Positions 35,346 to 43,753 of a stretch of DNA of 64,000 nt are shown one piece after another. The DNA lies in assembly GCF_003347495.1 (NCBI RefSeq), contig NZ_QCXY01000008.1, forward strand, positions 124,001 to 188,000, written 5' to 3'. Origin of the DNA: Pleomorphovibrio marinus. Its GTDB lineage: Bacteria > Bacteroidota > Bacteroidia > Cytophagales > Cyclobacteriaceae. A program made the translations under genes and the position numbers. Under the pieces are notes generated by a model. It had not been told where the DNA came from. It saw only the letters and a program-made list of their open reading frames with translations, and ran no database searches. How positions within the stretch are numbered: position 1 is the stretch's first letter; each line of letters starts with the position of its first letter.

Positions 35346-35930
35346 ATGAAGAGATATGTTTTTTTCTTAATGTTATCCATGGCCCTTATAGGGCAAAGTC
35401 AAGCCCAATTGCTTTCTTTTGGGCCAAAATTTGGGGTTTCCCAAGGAGATGTACGGGTTTTTGAAGGGTTTCAGGGAGATGACTCCAAAATGGGATACCA
35501 TGTGGGGGCATTTGCCAGGATCAATCTGCCGGTGCTATTTATTCAGCCTGAACTCCTTTATACCAATACCGGAGGATCCTTTCAGGACAATTCCTTTAAC
35601 TACGATGTGAGTTTTGACCGCTTAGATGTCCCCATTATGGTGGGCATTAACTTTGCCGGGATTTTCAGATTGCAAGCAGGCCCCATTGCCAGCTACATGA
35701 TCGACAGCAAAATGACAAGTAGTGGAGGAGGCACACAAAACACTTTTTTTCCTCCAAAGGAGGAATTTACTTTCGGGTACCAAGCTGGTGTGGGTCTGGA
35801 TATCGGGAATTTTCTGTTGGATCTAAAATACGAGGGGGGATTAACTAATTCAGTGAACGGATTTGATGATGTTCCTACTGACCAAAGGCAGAATCAATTG
35901 ATACTTTCCTTGGGTTTTAGGTTGTTTTAG
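35346..35930 (+). CDS. Outer-membrane beta-barrel protein (PorT/OMP_b-brl-like)
   Basis: A 194-residue protein with a signal peptide (MKRYVFFLMLSMALIGQSQAQ) and an eight-stranded-barrel pattern: GPKFGVSQGD, the strand PVLFIQPELLYTNTGGS, LDVPIMVGINF, and a C-terminal strand LILSLGFRLF ending in Phe. These are typical of the Bacteroidota small outer-membrane barrel group that includes PorT-like proteins. Function is not predictable. ATG 35346 gives a normal signal peptide; ATG 35325 would add seven residues. No partner gene is adjacent. Confidence 0.8.
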   Translation: MKRYVFFLMLSMALIGQSQAQLLSFGPKFGVSQGDVRVFEGFQGDDSKMGYHVGAFARINLPVLFIQPELLYTNTGGSFQDNSFNYDVSFDRLDVPIMVGINFAGIFRLQAGPIASYMIDSKMTSSGGGTQNTFFPPKEEFTFGYQAGVGLDIGNFLLDLKYEGGLTNSVNGFDDVPTDQRQNQLILSLGFRLF

Positions 35931-36185
35931 GTCAAATTTTCAAGAGAAGTTTTGGAAATTGCTTATAAAACAGCAACAGGCCAATGCTTGAAAATATACT
36001 CATATGTTGAATTAGAGCTTAGCATCGTGAGCCTAGGTTATACATGATGGACAAACCACGTATTTTACCCTGGGATGCTGCGGGTTAGCCAAAGTAGGGT
36101 TAGGAATAGGTAATTTTAAGGATATCCATAAGCAGAAGGGCGTCATTTCTGTAAATTTGAATGGTAACTTGGATGGGGGTTTTTC

Positions 36186-37037
36186 CTAAAGAAAACAGCC
36201 CTCATTCAATACCTTACCTAATTCATAAAAATAATTCAACTCCGAAAAATAGCGATCATAAATTTCCCGGCATTCCCTCTGTAGGGCAATGTGCCTGCCA
36301 CTATGAAAAGTCTCCAGAACACTTTCCAGACATCGTTTTTCATTTTTTTCAAAAATTATTATTTCTTTCCAGGGGATTTTCTCCGCAAATGGTAGCACCG
36401 TGTCCGTATCTGTCAAGACCGGGATCCTCCCGGCCGAGAGGGACTGGTAAAACCGCATGGAAAAGTTTCCCTTCCCCCTGGGAGCCAATATATACATATT
36501 CCTCGCCACATTTTCATCGAATTCCCGTATGAAATTCTCATCATGTGGTTTGCCGCCCCAAAATTTTTCTCTGCAAATGAAATCAGCCTGTACAGCCTCA
36601 GATTCTTGAAAGTATTTGATAATTCTTCTCCGGGGTTTGCTGGCAAGACCGCAAAAGCCAACAGCAGGTAGTCCCCGTTTTTCTACTGGCTCAAAGGGGT
36701 GCTTGTAATTGTCCCAAATATAAGGGAAGGGTATTTCCTTTGGGTGTTGAGTGGACCTATTTAGGCTGGTGCGCATAAGGATGAACCTTGCTGGCACTTT
36801 TAGCTTACCTTCATAGTCTGCCACTATAAAAAGCAGGATTGGCTTGGCGGTAGTATAGCTTTTGGCTAGGTTACTTAATGTCTTGTTTATGGCTTTTTTT
36901 TCTTCTCCCCAAATAATTTTGGAGTGAAGAATGAGGTTGCATTCCTCTATACTTGAAAACCGGTAAGACGGGGACTGAAGGATGAAATCGAAAAGCCGAT
37001 ACCCTTCAGCTATTGGGTGGTGAAAAATCTTCAACAT
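36186..37037 (-). CDS. Exostosin-like (GT47-type) protein
   Basis: A 283-residue cytoplasmic protein whose C-terminal half carries an exostosin-family signature: GRGKGNFSMRFYQSLSAGRIPVL is paraphrased by RFYQSLSAGRIPVLTD at about 193-208, followed by a region of the type PWKEIIIFE. In exostosins this segment binds the nucleotide-sugar. The N-terminal half (Rossmann-like) is divergent. A glycosyltransferase role is inferred; donor and acceptor are unknown and no other polysaccharide genes are near. It starts ten bases downstream of the cstA stop on the same strand and is probably co-transcribed. Confidence 0.68.
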   Translation of the reverse strand: MLKIFHHPIAEGYRLFDFILQSPSYRFSSIEECNLILHSKIIWGEEKKAINKTLSNLAKSYTTAKPILLFIVADYEGKLKVPARFILMRTSLNRSTQHPKEIPFPYIWDNYKHPFEPVEKRGLPAVGFCGLASKPRRRIIKYFQESEAVQADFICREKFWGGKPHDENFIREFDENVARNMYILAPRGKGNFSMRFYQSLSAGRIPVLTDTDTVLPFAEKIPWKEIIIFEKNEKRCLESVLETFHSGRHIALQRECREIYDRYFSELNYFYELGKVLNEGCFL

Positions 37038-37047
37038 ATATAGTGTA

Positions 37048-38685
37048 TCAGCTCCTCACCATCTCCTTAGGCTTAATTTCCTTGGAAAGACTCTTTTTGG
37101 CCAGAAAAATCAAAGCAAATGAAAGCACAAATAAAATGGCAGCAATGATGGAAAGCACATAGGATTCTTGCTTGAAATTTTGCCAGGCAAATAACCCCAA
37201 GGAACTTAGCGTGACGGAAAACATAAAGAACATAGGAATGGTAACGAAGGTGGGGTTTACCTTCTTTTTGATCAACCAAACCGAAACCGTGAGTAAGGCC
37301 AAGGCCGCTAGAAGTTGGTTGGCTGACCCGAAAATAGGCCAAAGGGTGGCAAACCCACCACTCTTTAGCAACAGCACCGAAAGAATGACCACAACTCCGG
37401 TGGATAGGTAACGGTTTTGGGAAAGGCGCTGTCCGATAGGTTGCTTCACATCCTCAAAATATTCCTGAAGTGTGAACCTGGCCAGCCTGGTGCAGGTATC
37501 AAGTGTGGTAAGGGCAAAAGCTGATACCGTCAGCGCCACAAACCCAACGGCGAAAGGCTCTGAAATCCCCATTGCCGAAATAATATTTCCCAACCCATCT
37601 GCAAATAGGGGTACAGGTCCCTGTTCCGCAAGCCTGGACACATAATCCGACCGGGTAAGGACAATTACTGCCCCAACTGAAATTATAGCTAAAAAAGATT
37701 CTATTAGCATGCCGCCAAACCCGATCACCTTTGCGTCCTCCTCTTTGTCGATTTGTTTGGAGGTCGTACCGGAGGCGACCAAAGAATGGAATCCACTAAT
37801 AGCTCCACAAGCAATGGTCACAAAAAGTACTGGGAAAATATAACCCAAAGTATCGCTGGAAACCTGCACCTCGGTGTCCATGACAATGGTAGGGTTGGCT
37901 ACTATTACTCCCACTACAGCGGCCAAAATCAAACCATATAACAAAAAGCTGTTCAAGTAGTCCCTAGGTTGTAGCAGCATGGCCACTGGGGTAACCGAAG
38001 CCACAAAAGCATAGGCGAGTAAAATATAGATCCAGGTTTGATAATCCAAGACAAAGGGGATTTGCATTCCTAGATATACAAAATAGTACATGATTCCTAC
38101 ACCTATTATGGTGGCAATTAAAAAGGCGGATTTCTTGTTTGCCGTGAACTTGGTCACAACCCCGAAGGTAATAGCAAGTAATATAAAGAGAATGGATGCA
38201 GAGGCTACCCCTGCATTGTTGATAAAGGTCTTTGCGATGATGTCTGCAAATACAGCTATGATGAGAATGAGCGTGGAAAAACTGAACAGGATAAAAAGTT
38301 GTTTCCCTTTTTTGCCGATGTTGTTTTGAATGATTACCCCAATGGATTTTCCGTCGTTTCGGAGAGATGCCACCATGCTTCCCAGGTCGTGGACTGCTCC
38401 AAAGAAAATCCCACCTATAAGTATCCAAATCACTGCGGGTATCCATCCGAAGGTAATGGCAATAATAGGGCCTACAATGGGCCCTGCACCAGCAATGGAT
38501 GCAAAATGGTGGCCTAGCACAACGATGGGTTTACTGGGTACATAATCTACCCCATCCTTGAGTCGGTGGCTTGGGGTGATGTTTTTATTGGTGATTTTGA
38601 ACTTTTTAAACACAAATCTCCCATAGGTGAAATAGGCACCCCATAAAATGATCCCAGACAAAAGAAACAGGTAAATTAATTGCAT
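37048..38685 (-). CDS. cstA: Carbon starvation CstA-family peptide/pyruvate transporter
   Basis: A 545-residue integral membrane protein with about fifteen hydrophobic spans. VVLGHHFASIAGAGPIVGP at about 55-73 is the CstA signature. FGAVHDLGSMVASLRNDGKSIG at about 95-116 and the TLDTCTRLARFTLQEY stretch near 400 are further conserved segments. E. coli CstA has about 700 residues; this shorter form is common outside enterobacteria. CstA proteins import peptides, and some members pyruvate, across the inner membrane during starvation. The exostosin-like gene follows after ten bases. The promoter probably lies in 38686-38815, divergent from the MscS gene. Confidence 0.9.
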   Translation of the reverse strand: MQLIYLFLLSGIILWGAYFTYGRFVFKKFKITNKNITPSHRLKDGVDYVPSKPIVVLGHHFASIAGAGPIVGPIIAITFGWIPAVIWILIGGIFFGAVHDLGSMVASLRNDGKSIGVIIQNNIGKKGKQLFILFSFSTLILIIAVFADIIAKTFINNAGVASASILFILLAITFGVVTKFTANKKSAFLIATIIGVGIMYYFVYLGMQIPFVLDYQTWIYILLAYAFVASVTPVAMLLQPRDYLNSFLLYGLILAAVVGVIVANPTIVMDTEVQVSSDTLGYIFPVLFVTIACGAISGFHSLVASGTTSKQIDKEEDAKVIGFGGMLIESFLAIISVGAVIVLTRSDYVSRLAEQGPVPLFADGLGNIISAMGISEPFAVGFVALTVSAFALTTLDTCTRLARFTLQEYFEDVKQPIGQRLSQNRYLSTGVVVILSVLLLKSGGFATLWPIFGSANQLLAALALLTVSVWLIKKKVNPTFVTIPMFFMFSVTLSSLGLFAWQNFKQESYVLSIIAAILFVLSFALIFLAKKSLSKEIKPKEMVRS

Positions 38686-38815
38686 GTTATTTCTGTAATG
38701 TTTTATATTAAGCCATCAACCCAACTATGAGGATAAACTCAAATTTAACCATTTATTTACTACAACCGCTTATCGAGTTAAATTTTATACGTACCACCAA
38801 CAAAATTTCAAAACT

Positions 38816-39880
38816 ATGCTAAATGATAGGGTCGTTTTTTTTGCTATTATTCTCATTTCCATAATTCTCGGTCATCTTTTACTTTATTTCTTCTTTAGAA
38901 GGCTTGCCTACCTATTATACAAACCTGCAGGAGCCAAAGGGGACAGGGCACTTTCCAGGTTTGGGACCAGTTTAAAATGGGGGCTTTTTTTCGTGATTTT
39001 CCCCATTGCCGAACCCTATTTCTCTCCCGAGGACATGGACTATTTGCGAAGCCACACTTTGTTTTCGGTATTGTTCATTGTCAACCTATCTTGGATTATC
39101 ATCGAATTATCCAACGTGTTCCGGTATTATTTACTGGATAAATTTGCCTTTGAGAAGGATGATAACCTTAAGGAGAGAAGGATGATCACTCAAATTGCCT
39201 TTATCCGTAAACTATTCATTATCGTTGTTTTGGTAATCTCCACTGCGAGTATTTTAATGAATTTTGAGTCCGCCAGAAACATAGGTGCAGGTCTACTCAC
39301 ATCCGCTGGGGTTTTCGGTATTATTATTGGTTTTGCAGCCCAAAAATCAATAGGCAATCTCTTGGCGGGCTTTCAAATTGCCTTTACCCAACCTATACGT
39401 ATAGATGATGTAGTGGTAGTTGAGGGGGAATGGGGGAAGATTGAGGAGATTAATCTTACGTATGTAGTTGTGAGGATTTGGGACCAAAGAAGGCTGGTTT
39501 TGCCCATATACTATTTTATCGAAAAGCCCTTTCAAAACTGGACCCGAACCACTGCTGATATCTGGGGGACAGTGTTTCTGTATGTGGACCACAGTATCCC
39601 AGTGCAAGTCTTAAAGGATAAGTTGAAAGAATTACTGGACAGTACCCCGCTTTGGGACAAGAAGGTGCAGGTACTGCAAGTTACCGATGTCAGGGAAAGG
39701 GTAGTGGAGCTTAGGTGCCTCATGAGTGCAAGGGATAGTCCCACAGCATTTGATTTGAGATGTTTTATCCGGGAGAAAATGCTGGAATTCATCCAGAAAA
39801 ACTATCCTGAATCCTTACCCAAAACCAGGGTGATTATGGAAAGGGATACCGAAGGGCAACAAGGGTTTGCCCAACCTTAA
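38816..39880 (+). CDS. MscS-family mechanosensitive ion channel
   Basis: A 354-residue channel. Hydrophobic spans lie at about 3-27, 51-68, 75-95 and 128-145. The pore helix and beta domain are marked by GVFGIIIGFAAQKSIGNLLAG at about 165-185, in which Gly and Ala alternate as in MscS TM3. FTQPIRIDDVVVVEGEWGKIEEI follows as the conserved beta domain. The C-terminal alpha/beta domain ends with a short hydrophilic tail. It opens under membrane tension to release solutes. The start ATG 38816 is the only suitable one. It shares the divergent region with cstA. Confidence 0.92.
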   Translation: MLNDRVVFFAIILISIILGHLLLYFFFRRLAYLLYKPAGAKGDRALSRFGTSLKWGLFFVIFPIAEPYFSPEDMDYLRSHTLFSVLFIVNLSWIIIELSNVFRYYLLDKFAFEKDDNLKERRMITQIAFIRKLFIIVVLVISTASILMNFESARNIGAGLLTSAGVFGIIIGFAAQKSIGNLLAGFQIAFTQPIRIDDVVVVEGEWGKIEEINLTYVVVRIWDQRRLVLPIYYFIEKPFQNWTRTTADIWGTVFLYVDHSIPVQVLKDKLKELLDSTPLWDKKVQVLQVTDVRERVVELRCLMSARDSPTAFDLRCFIREKMLEFIQKNYPESLPKTRVIMERDTEGQQGFAQP

Positions 39881-39887
39881 AGTGGGT

Positions 39888-39947
39888 TTTGGTTTTATTT
39901 AATGGATAATACCCATAAATTTGTAATCCCAAATACTTTCTTTGGGA
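39888..39947 (+). promoter_or_regulatory. accD promoter element and leader hairpin
   Basis: TAAATTTG at 39916-39923 fits the -7 consensus; a TTTG at 39888-39891 lies 24 bases upstream, somewhat far for -33. In the leader, TCCCAAA (39927-39933) pairs with TTTGGGA (39941-39947), ending 15 bases before ATG 39963. A translational control role is possible but untested. Confidence 0.45.
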
Positions 39948-39962
39948 CTTAATCTAACTTAT

Positions 39963-40805
39963 ATGGCTTGGTTCAAGAGAAAAGATGCAGGAATAAAAAC
40001 CTCAACGGAGGAGAAAAAGGACACTCCAGACGGGCTTTGGTACAAAACTCCTAAGGGTAACATTATCCATACTCGGGAACTCAAAAACAACTCCTACGTC
40101 TGCCCGGACGACGAGTATCATGTAAAGATTGGGTCAAAAGAATACTTCGAGATTCTTTTTGACGACAATAAATTTACGGAATTGGATACAGATATGATAT
40201 CAGGGGATCCCTTGAGATTTGTGGACAGCAAACCCTATACACAGAGGATTCAGGAAACAATATCCAAAAGCAACCTTAAGGATGCGGCCAGAACCGGCAT
40301 TGGTAAGTTAAATGGCATGGAAGTTATCATCACCTGCATGGACTTTAGCTTTATAGGTGGTTCAATGGGTTCTGTGGTAGGGGAGAAAATCAGCAGGGCC
40401 ATAGATCATGCCCTTGAGCATAAAATCCCGTTTTTGATGATTTCAAAATCTGGGGGTGCCAGAATGATGGAAGCCGGATTTAGCCTCATGCAAATGGCCA
40501 AGACTTCCGCTAAGCTGGCCTTGTTGGATGAGGCAAAAATCCCATATATTTCCCTTTTGACCGACCCCACCACAGGGGGAGTGACAGCCTCCTATGCAAT
40601 GTTGGGCGATTTCAACATAGCAGAACCTGGAGCCTTGATTGGTTTTGCAGGGCCCCGAGTCATCCGGGAAACCATAGGCAAGGATCTGCCAAAGGGTTTC
40701 CAAAGCTCCGAATTTGTATTGGAACATGGTTTTTTGGATTTCATTATCGATAGAAGGCAATTGAAAAACAGATTGGGGACTTTACTAAACTTATTGAAGA
40801 ACTAA
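39963..40805 (+). CDS. accD: Acetyl-CoA carboxylase carboxyltransferase subunit beta, zinc ribbon degenerate
   Basis: A 280-residue beta subunit that, with AccA, transfers CO2 from biotin to acetyl-CoA in fatty acid synthesis. [23 protein letters not shown] is the crotonase-fold core near residues 110-132, followed by [12 protein letters not shown] (about 160-171) and [17 protein letters not shown]. In E. coli AccD the N-terminal ribbon has CxxC-x15-CxxC. Here the first pair is KTPK and the second is CPDD, so three of four zinc ligands are gone. ATG 39963 starts [10 protein letters not shown], the usual N-terminus; the frame to 39942 is unsupported. Confidence 0.95.
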   Translation: MAWFKRKDAGIKTSTEEKKDTPDGLWYKTPKGNIIHTRELKNNSYVCPDDEYHVKIGSKEYFEILFDDNKFTELDTDMISGDPLRFVDSKPYTQRIQETISKSNLKDAARTGIGKLNGMEVIITCMDFSFIGGSMGSVVGEKISRAIDHALEHKIPFLMISKSGGARMMEAGFSLMQMAKTSAKLALLDEAKIPYISLLTDPTTGGVTASYAMLGDFNIAEPGALIGFAGPRVIRETIGKDLPKGFQSSEFVLEHGFLDFIIDRRQLKNRLGTLLNLLKN

Positions 40806-40873
40806 CGGGTTATTGTTAATAGTGAAAAGTAAGTTTAATTAAAAAATATCCTACGGTTTCGGGGAATAAGTAA

Positions 40874-40881
40874 TATATTTG
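40874..40881 (+). promoter_or_regulatory. Bacteroidota -7 promoter element TATATTTG of nqrF
   Basis: TATATTTG fits TAnnTTTG and lies 46 bases before the nqrF ATG at 40928. It indicates that nqrF is not simply read through from accD, although accD has no obvious terminator. Confidence 0.5.
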
Positions 40882-40927
40882 CCATCGATTAACCGGATTT
40901 ACATACTGGAAAGAAAACTATAGTTAC

Positions 40928-42229
40928 ATGACTTCAGTAATCATAACCTCAATAGTAGCATTTACAATAATTATTTTGCTACTCGTTTTTATTCTTCTTT
41001 TTGCACAATCCAAGCTTGTCCCTTCTGGGGATGTGACGATTGTGGTAAATGGGGATGAGAAAAACCCCATTGTGGCCTCTGCTGGCTCCACACTTCTCTC
41101 TACCCTAAGCAACAAAAAGATATTTTTGCCTTCTGCCTGCGGTGGAGGCGGGACATGTGCCATGTGCAAGTGTACCATTGACGAAGGAGGAGGGGAAGTA
41201 TTGCCGACAGAAGTAGGACATCTTAGCCGTGCAGAGCAGCAAAACAAAGTAAGGCTATCCTGCCAAGTAAAAGTGAAAAACGACATGCGTATCCGTATTC
41301 CTGAAGAAATTTTCGGGATCAAAAAATGGGAATGCGAAGTTGTTTCGAATTACAATGTTTCCACGTTTATCAAAGAATTCAAGGTAAAACTCCCTGAAGG
41401 AGAGACTTTGGATTTCGAGCCGGGAGGGTATATTCAAATTGATGTGCCTACCGTCACTGTGAACTTTAGTGATATGGATATCACGCCGCATCCTGAACTC
41501 GGACACCCTCAGGATGTGTACAGAAGCGACTGGGATAAATTTGGACTTTGGGATTTGGTGATGAAGAATGACGAGGAGTTATTCCGGGCTTATTCCATGG
41601 CCAATCATCCAGCAGAGGGTAATATTATTATGCTTACAATACGGATTGCCACTCCACCTTGGGACAGGGCAAACAATAAGTGGATGGACGTAAACCCAGG
41701 GGTTTGTTCCTCCTATGTATTCTCCAGGAAACCAGGAGATAAGGTTACTATCTCTGGACCTTATGGGGAATTCCACATTAACCCTACACAAAGAGAAATG
41801 ATCTACATCGGTGGAGGTGCGGGAATGGCTCCCTTGAGATCTCATTTGTTCCATTTGTTTCATACGGAGAAAACAGATAGAAAAGTTTCTTACTGGTACG
41901 GGGGTAGGTCCAAGAAAGAATTGTTTTATACAGACCATTTTCGTGACATAGAAAAGGACTTTCCCAATTTCAAGTTCCATATTGGTTTGTCAGAACCGCT
42001 TCCAGAGGATAACTGGAAGATCAAAAAGTCCCTTGATGATGAAGGAGACGGTTTTGTTGGCTTTATTCACCAGGTACTTTACGACAACTACTTAAAGCAT
42101 GTGGATGAGCCAGACGAAATTGAATACTACCTATGCGGACCGCCCTTAATGAATTCAGCAGTGCTCAAGCTTCTGGATGATATGGGAGTTCCCAATGAAA
42201 ATGTAAGGTTTGACGACTTTGGAGGATAA
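40928..42229 (+). CDS. nqrF: NADH:quinone reductase (Na+-pumping) subunit F
   Basis: A 433-residue NqrF, the NADH-oxidising subunit of the sodium-pumping quinone reductase. One N-terminal membrane span (about 4-26) is followed by a plant-type 2Fe-2S ferredoxin domain with Cys71, Cys77, Cys80 and Cys112. Next come the FAD motif RAYSMAN at about 220-226 and the NADH-binding GGGAGMAPLRSH at about 297-308, with a C-terminal DDFGG. nqrA-E are not in the window, whereas they usually precede nqrF. It stands between accD and a strong terminator. Either the other subunits are encoded elsewhere or this copy is separate. Confidence 0.94.
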   Translation: MTSVIITSIVAFTIIILLLVFILLFAQSKLVPSGDVTIVVNGDEKNPIVASAGSTLLSTLSNKKIFLPSACGGGGTCAMCKCTIDEGGGEVLPTEVGHLSRAEQQNKVRLSCQVKVKNDMRIRIPEEIFGIKKWECEVVSNYNVSTFIKEFKVKLPEGETLDFEPGGYIQIDVPTVTVNFSDMDITPHPELGHPQDVYRSDWDKFGLWDLVMKNDEELFRAYSMANHPAEGNIIMLTIRIATPPWDRANNKWMDVNPGVCSSYVFSRKPGDKVTISGPYGEFHINPTQREMIYIGGGAGMAPLRSHLFHLFHTEKTDRKVSYWYGGRSKKELFYTDHFRDIEKDFPNFKFHIGLSEPLPEDNWKIKKSLDDEGDGFVGFIHQVLYDNYLKHVDEPDEIEYYLCGPPLMNSAVLKLLDDMGVPNENVRFDDFGG

Positions 42230-42236
42230 CGAATTG

Positions 42237-42267
42237 AAAGTCCCGCATTTATGTGGGACTTTTTTTA
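42237..42267 (+). terminator. Rho-independent terminator after nqrF
   Basis: AAAGTCCC and GGGACTTT form the stem around a loop that itself contains CAT and ATG, followed by seven or more T residues. It begins seven bases after the nqrF stop. Confidence 0.92.
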
Positions 42268-42309
42268 ATGGATATTGCACCTTGAAAAAGTTTCACATCC
42301 AAAAGCCTT

Positions 42310-43461
42310 ATGGATTTACAACTGTTTTTTGACCCCATCCCGGAAAGCCTTTACCAAAGAAAATTTCCGCATCAGTCTTACTTTAATCATTTGCATCATT
42401 TTGGGGAAACATTTCCGGATTTCCAGGGGATGCAAATTGCTTTTATTGGGCTGGAGGAATATCGTGGGACTTCGGGAGTGGACAATGGGTCTACGTCTGC
42501 CCATGCCATAAGGGAAAAACTGTATTCCTTAAAGAAAGGACAAGGTCAATACAAAATTGTGGATTTGGGAAACCTTAAAAGTGGGGAAACCCTAAAAGAA
42601 ACCCAGCAACTGATTCGTTCTATAGGCGAGTTGTTGATCAAAATGCAGATTCTCCCTGTTTTTTTTGGGGGCTCCCATGATTTGGATTTTGGCCAATACC
42701 TTTCTTATGAGAAAATGAAAAAGATGGTTAGCCTTCTGACCATAGATGCCAAAATGGACATGGAAGAGGAGGGAAATGCCGACCAGATACATTCCCAGGA
42801 TATCATTCTTCATAAGCCAAATTTCCTCTTTAATTATTGCCACTTAGGGTACCAAAGTTTTTTGACGGACAATGATTTGGTCAACACACTTGAAAAGCTA
42901 TATTTTGATCATGTACGGTTAGGTAGCCTTAGAGACAACTTCAAAGAAATAGAGCCCTTGATCCGAAATGCGGACTTGATGAGTTTTGATGTCTGCTCCA
43001 TTAAGTCTACAGATGTACCTGGGGCAATCGATGCACAACCCTTTGGGTTAACCGCGGAAGAAGCCTGTCAAATTTGTTGGTTTGCCGGGATGAATGAAAA
43101 GCTGAGTTCTGCGGGATTTTACGGTTATCACCACTCTTATGATGACAAAAGACACCAGACTGCCGGAGTGATAGCCACTATGATATGGTATTTTGTCGAA
43201 GGCTTTTACCACAGGAAGGATAGCTTGTCCTTTAAAAGTAACGACTACACCAAATACACGGTGTCCTTGGATGGAAAACCATCCACCATTCACTTTTACA
43301 AAAGCAAGCTTAGCGGGAAGTGGTGGATGGAAATCCCCAAGGATCAAAAAGAGCGAATAGGCAGGGACACAATTATTCCCTGCAGTTACCAAGACTATCT
43401 GACAGCCCAGAAAGGAGAAATTCCAGAGCGATGGGTCAATGCCCAGTTGAAATTGTATTGA
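42310..43461 (+). CDS. Arginase-fold (ureohydrolase/formimidoylglutamase-like) protein with altered metal ligands
   Basis: A 383-residue protein of the ureohydrolase fold. GGSHD (120-124) keeps the first manganese histidine and aspartate. The second site, normally DAHxD, reads DAKMD at 146-150, so His is replaced by Lys. The third, normally SxDxDxxDP, reads SFDVCSIKSTDVPG at 225-238, with Asp228 and Asp235 remaining. A full dinuclear manganese centre therefore looks unlikely. It is often annotated formimidoylglutamase in Bacteroidota, but hydrolase activity is doubtful from these residues. No histidine-degradation genes are near. A short gap with a promoter element separates it from the next operon. 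Confidence 0.75.
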   Translation: MDLQLFFDPIPESLYQRKFPHQSYFNHLHHFGETFPDFQGMQIAFIGLEEYRGTSGVDNGSTSAHAIREKLYSLKKGQGQYKIVDLGNLKSGETLKETQQLIRSIGELLIKMQILPVFFGGSHDLDFGQYLSYEKMKKMVSLLTIDAKMDMEEEGNADQIHSQDIILHKPNFLFNYCHLGYQSFLTDNDLVNTLEKLYFDHVRLGSLRDNFKEIEPLIRNADLMSFDVCSIKSTDVPGAIDAQPFGLTAEEACQICWFAGMNEKLSSAGFYGYHHSYDDKRHQTAGVIATMIWYFVEGFYHRKDSLSFKSNDYTKYTVSLDGKPSTIHFYKSKLSGKWWMEIPKDQKERIGRDTIIPCSYQDYLTAQKGEIPERWVNAQLKLY

Positions 43462-43502
43462 CGGTTTTTTTAATAAAACGGCGATAACTTTTTTAAATTT
43501 TT

Positions 43503-43510
43503 TATATTTG
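43503..43510 (+). promoter_or_regulatory. Bacteroidota -7 promoter element TATATTTG of the b5/kinase/murQ operon
   Basis: TATATTTG fits TAnnTTTG and lies 14 bases before ATG 43525, leaving a leader of about ten bases. Upstream is T-rich without an exact TTTG. Confidence 0.5.
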
Positions 43511-43524
43511 TAACAAACGTCCTT

Positions 43525-43752
43525 ATGATCCAACTCAGTAAGTCCCAATTGGCAAAATACAATGGGCAAGATAAGCCTGAAATCTATGTGGCCTTTAAAG
43601 GTAAGTTATACGACCTAGGTAATTCCAGACTTTGGAAGAACGGCAGACATTACGAACATTGGGCAGGACAGGATTTGACGGAGGAATTTAAGGATGCCCC
43701 ACATACGGAGCATGTTTTTGATAAATTTGACCCCATAGGTTACCTTACTTGA
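43525..43752 (+). CDS. Cytochrome b5-like heme/steroid-binding domain protein (75 aa)
   Basis: A 75-residue single-domain protein resembling the membrane-associated progesterone-receptor-like branch of cytochrome b5: VAFKGKLYDLGNSRLWKNG, then GRHYEHWAGQDLTEEF and APHTEHVFDKF. The classical HPGG heme loop is replaced, as in that branch. No signal peptide or anchor is present, so it is cytosolic. Its start follows a promoter element and it lies one base before the kinase gene, so it leads a three-gene operon with the kinase and murQ. What it contributes there is unclear; heme binding itself is uncertain. Confidence 0.8.
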   Translation: MIQLSKSQLAKYNGQDKPEIYVAFKGKLYDLGNSRLWKNGRHYEHWAGQDLTEEFKDAPHTEHVFDKFDPIGYLT

Positions 43753-43753
43753 A

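Noticed and set aside
36186-37047. A polysaccharide biosynthesis cluster around the exostosin-like gene
   Set aside because: Neighbours are cstA and unrelated genes; one possible glycosyltransferase does not make a cluster.
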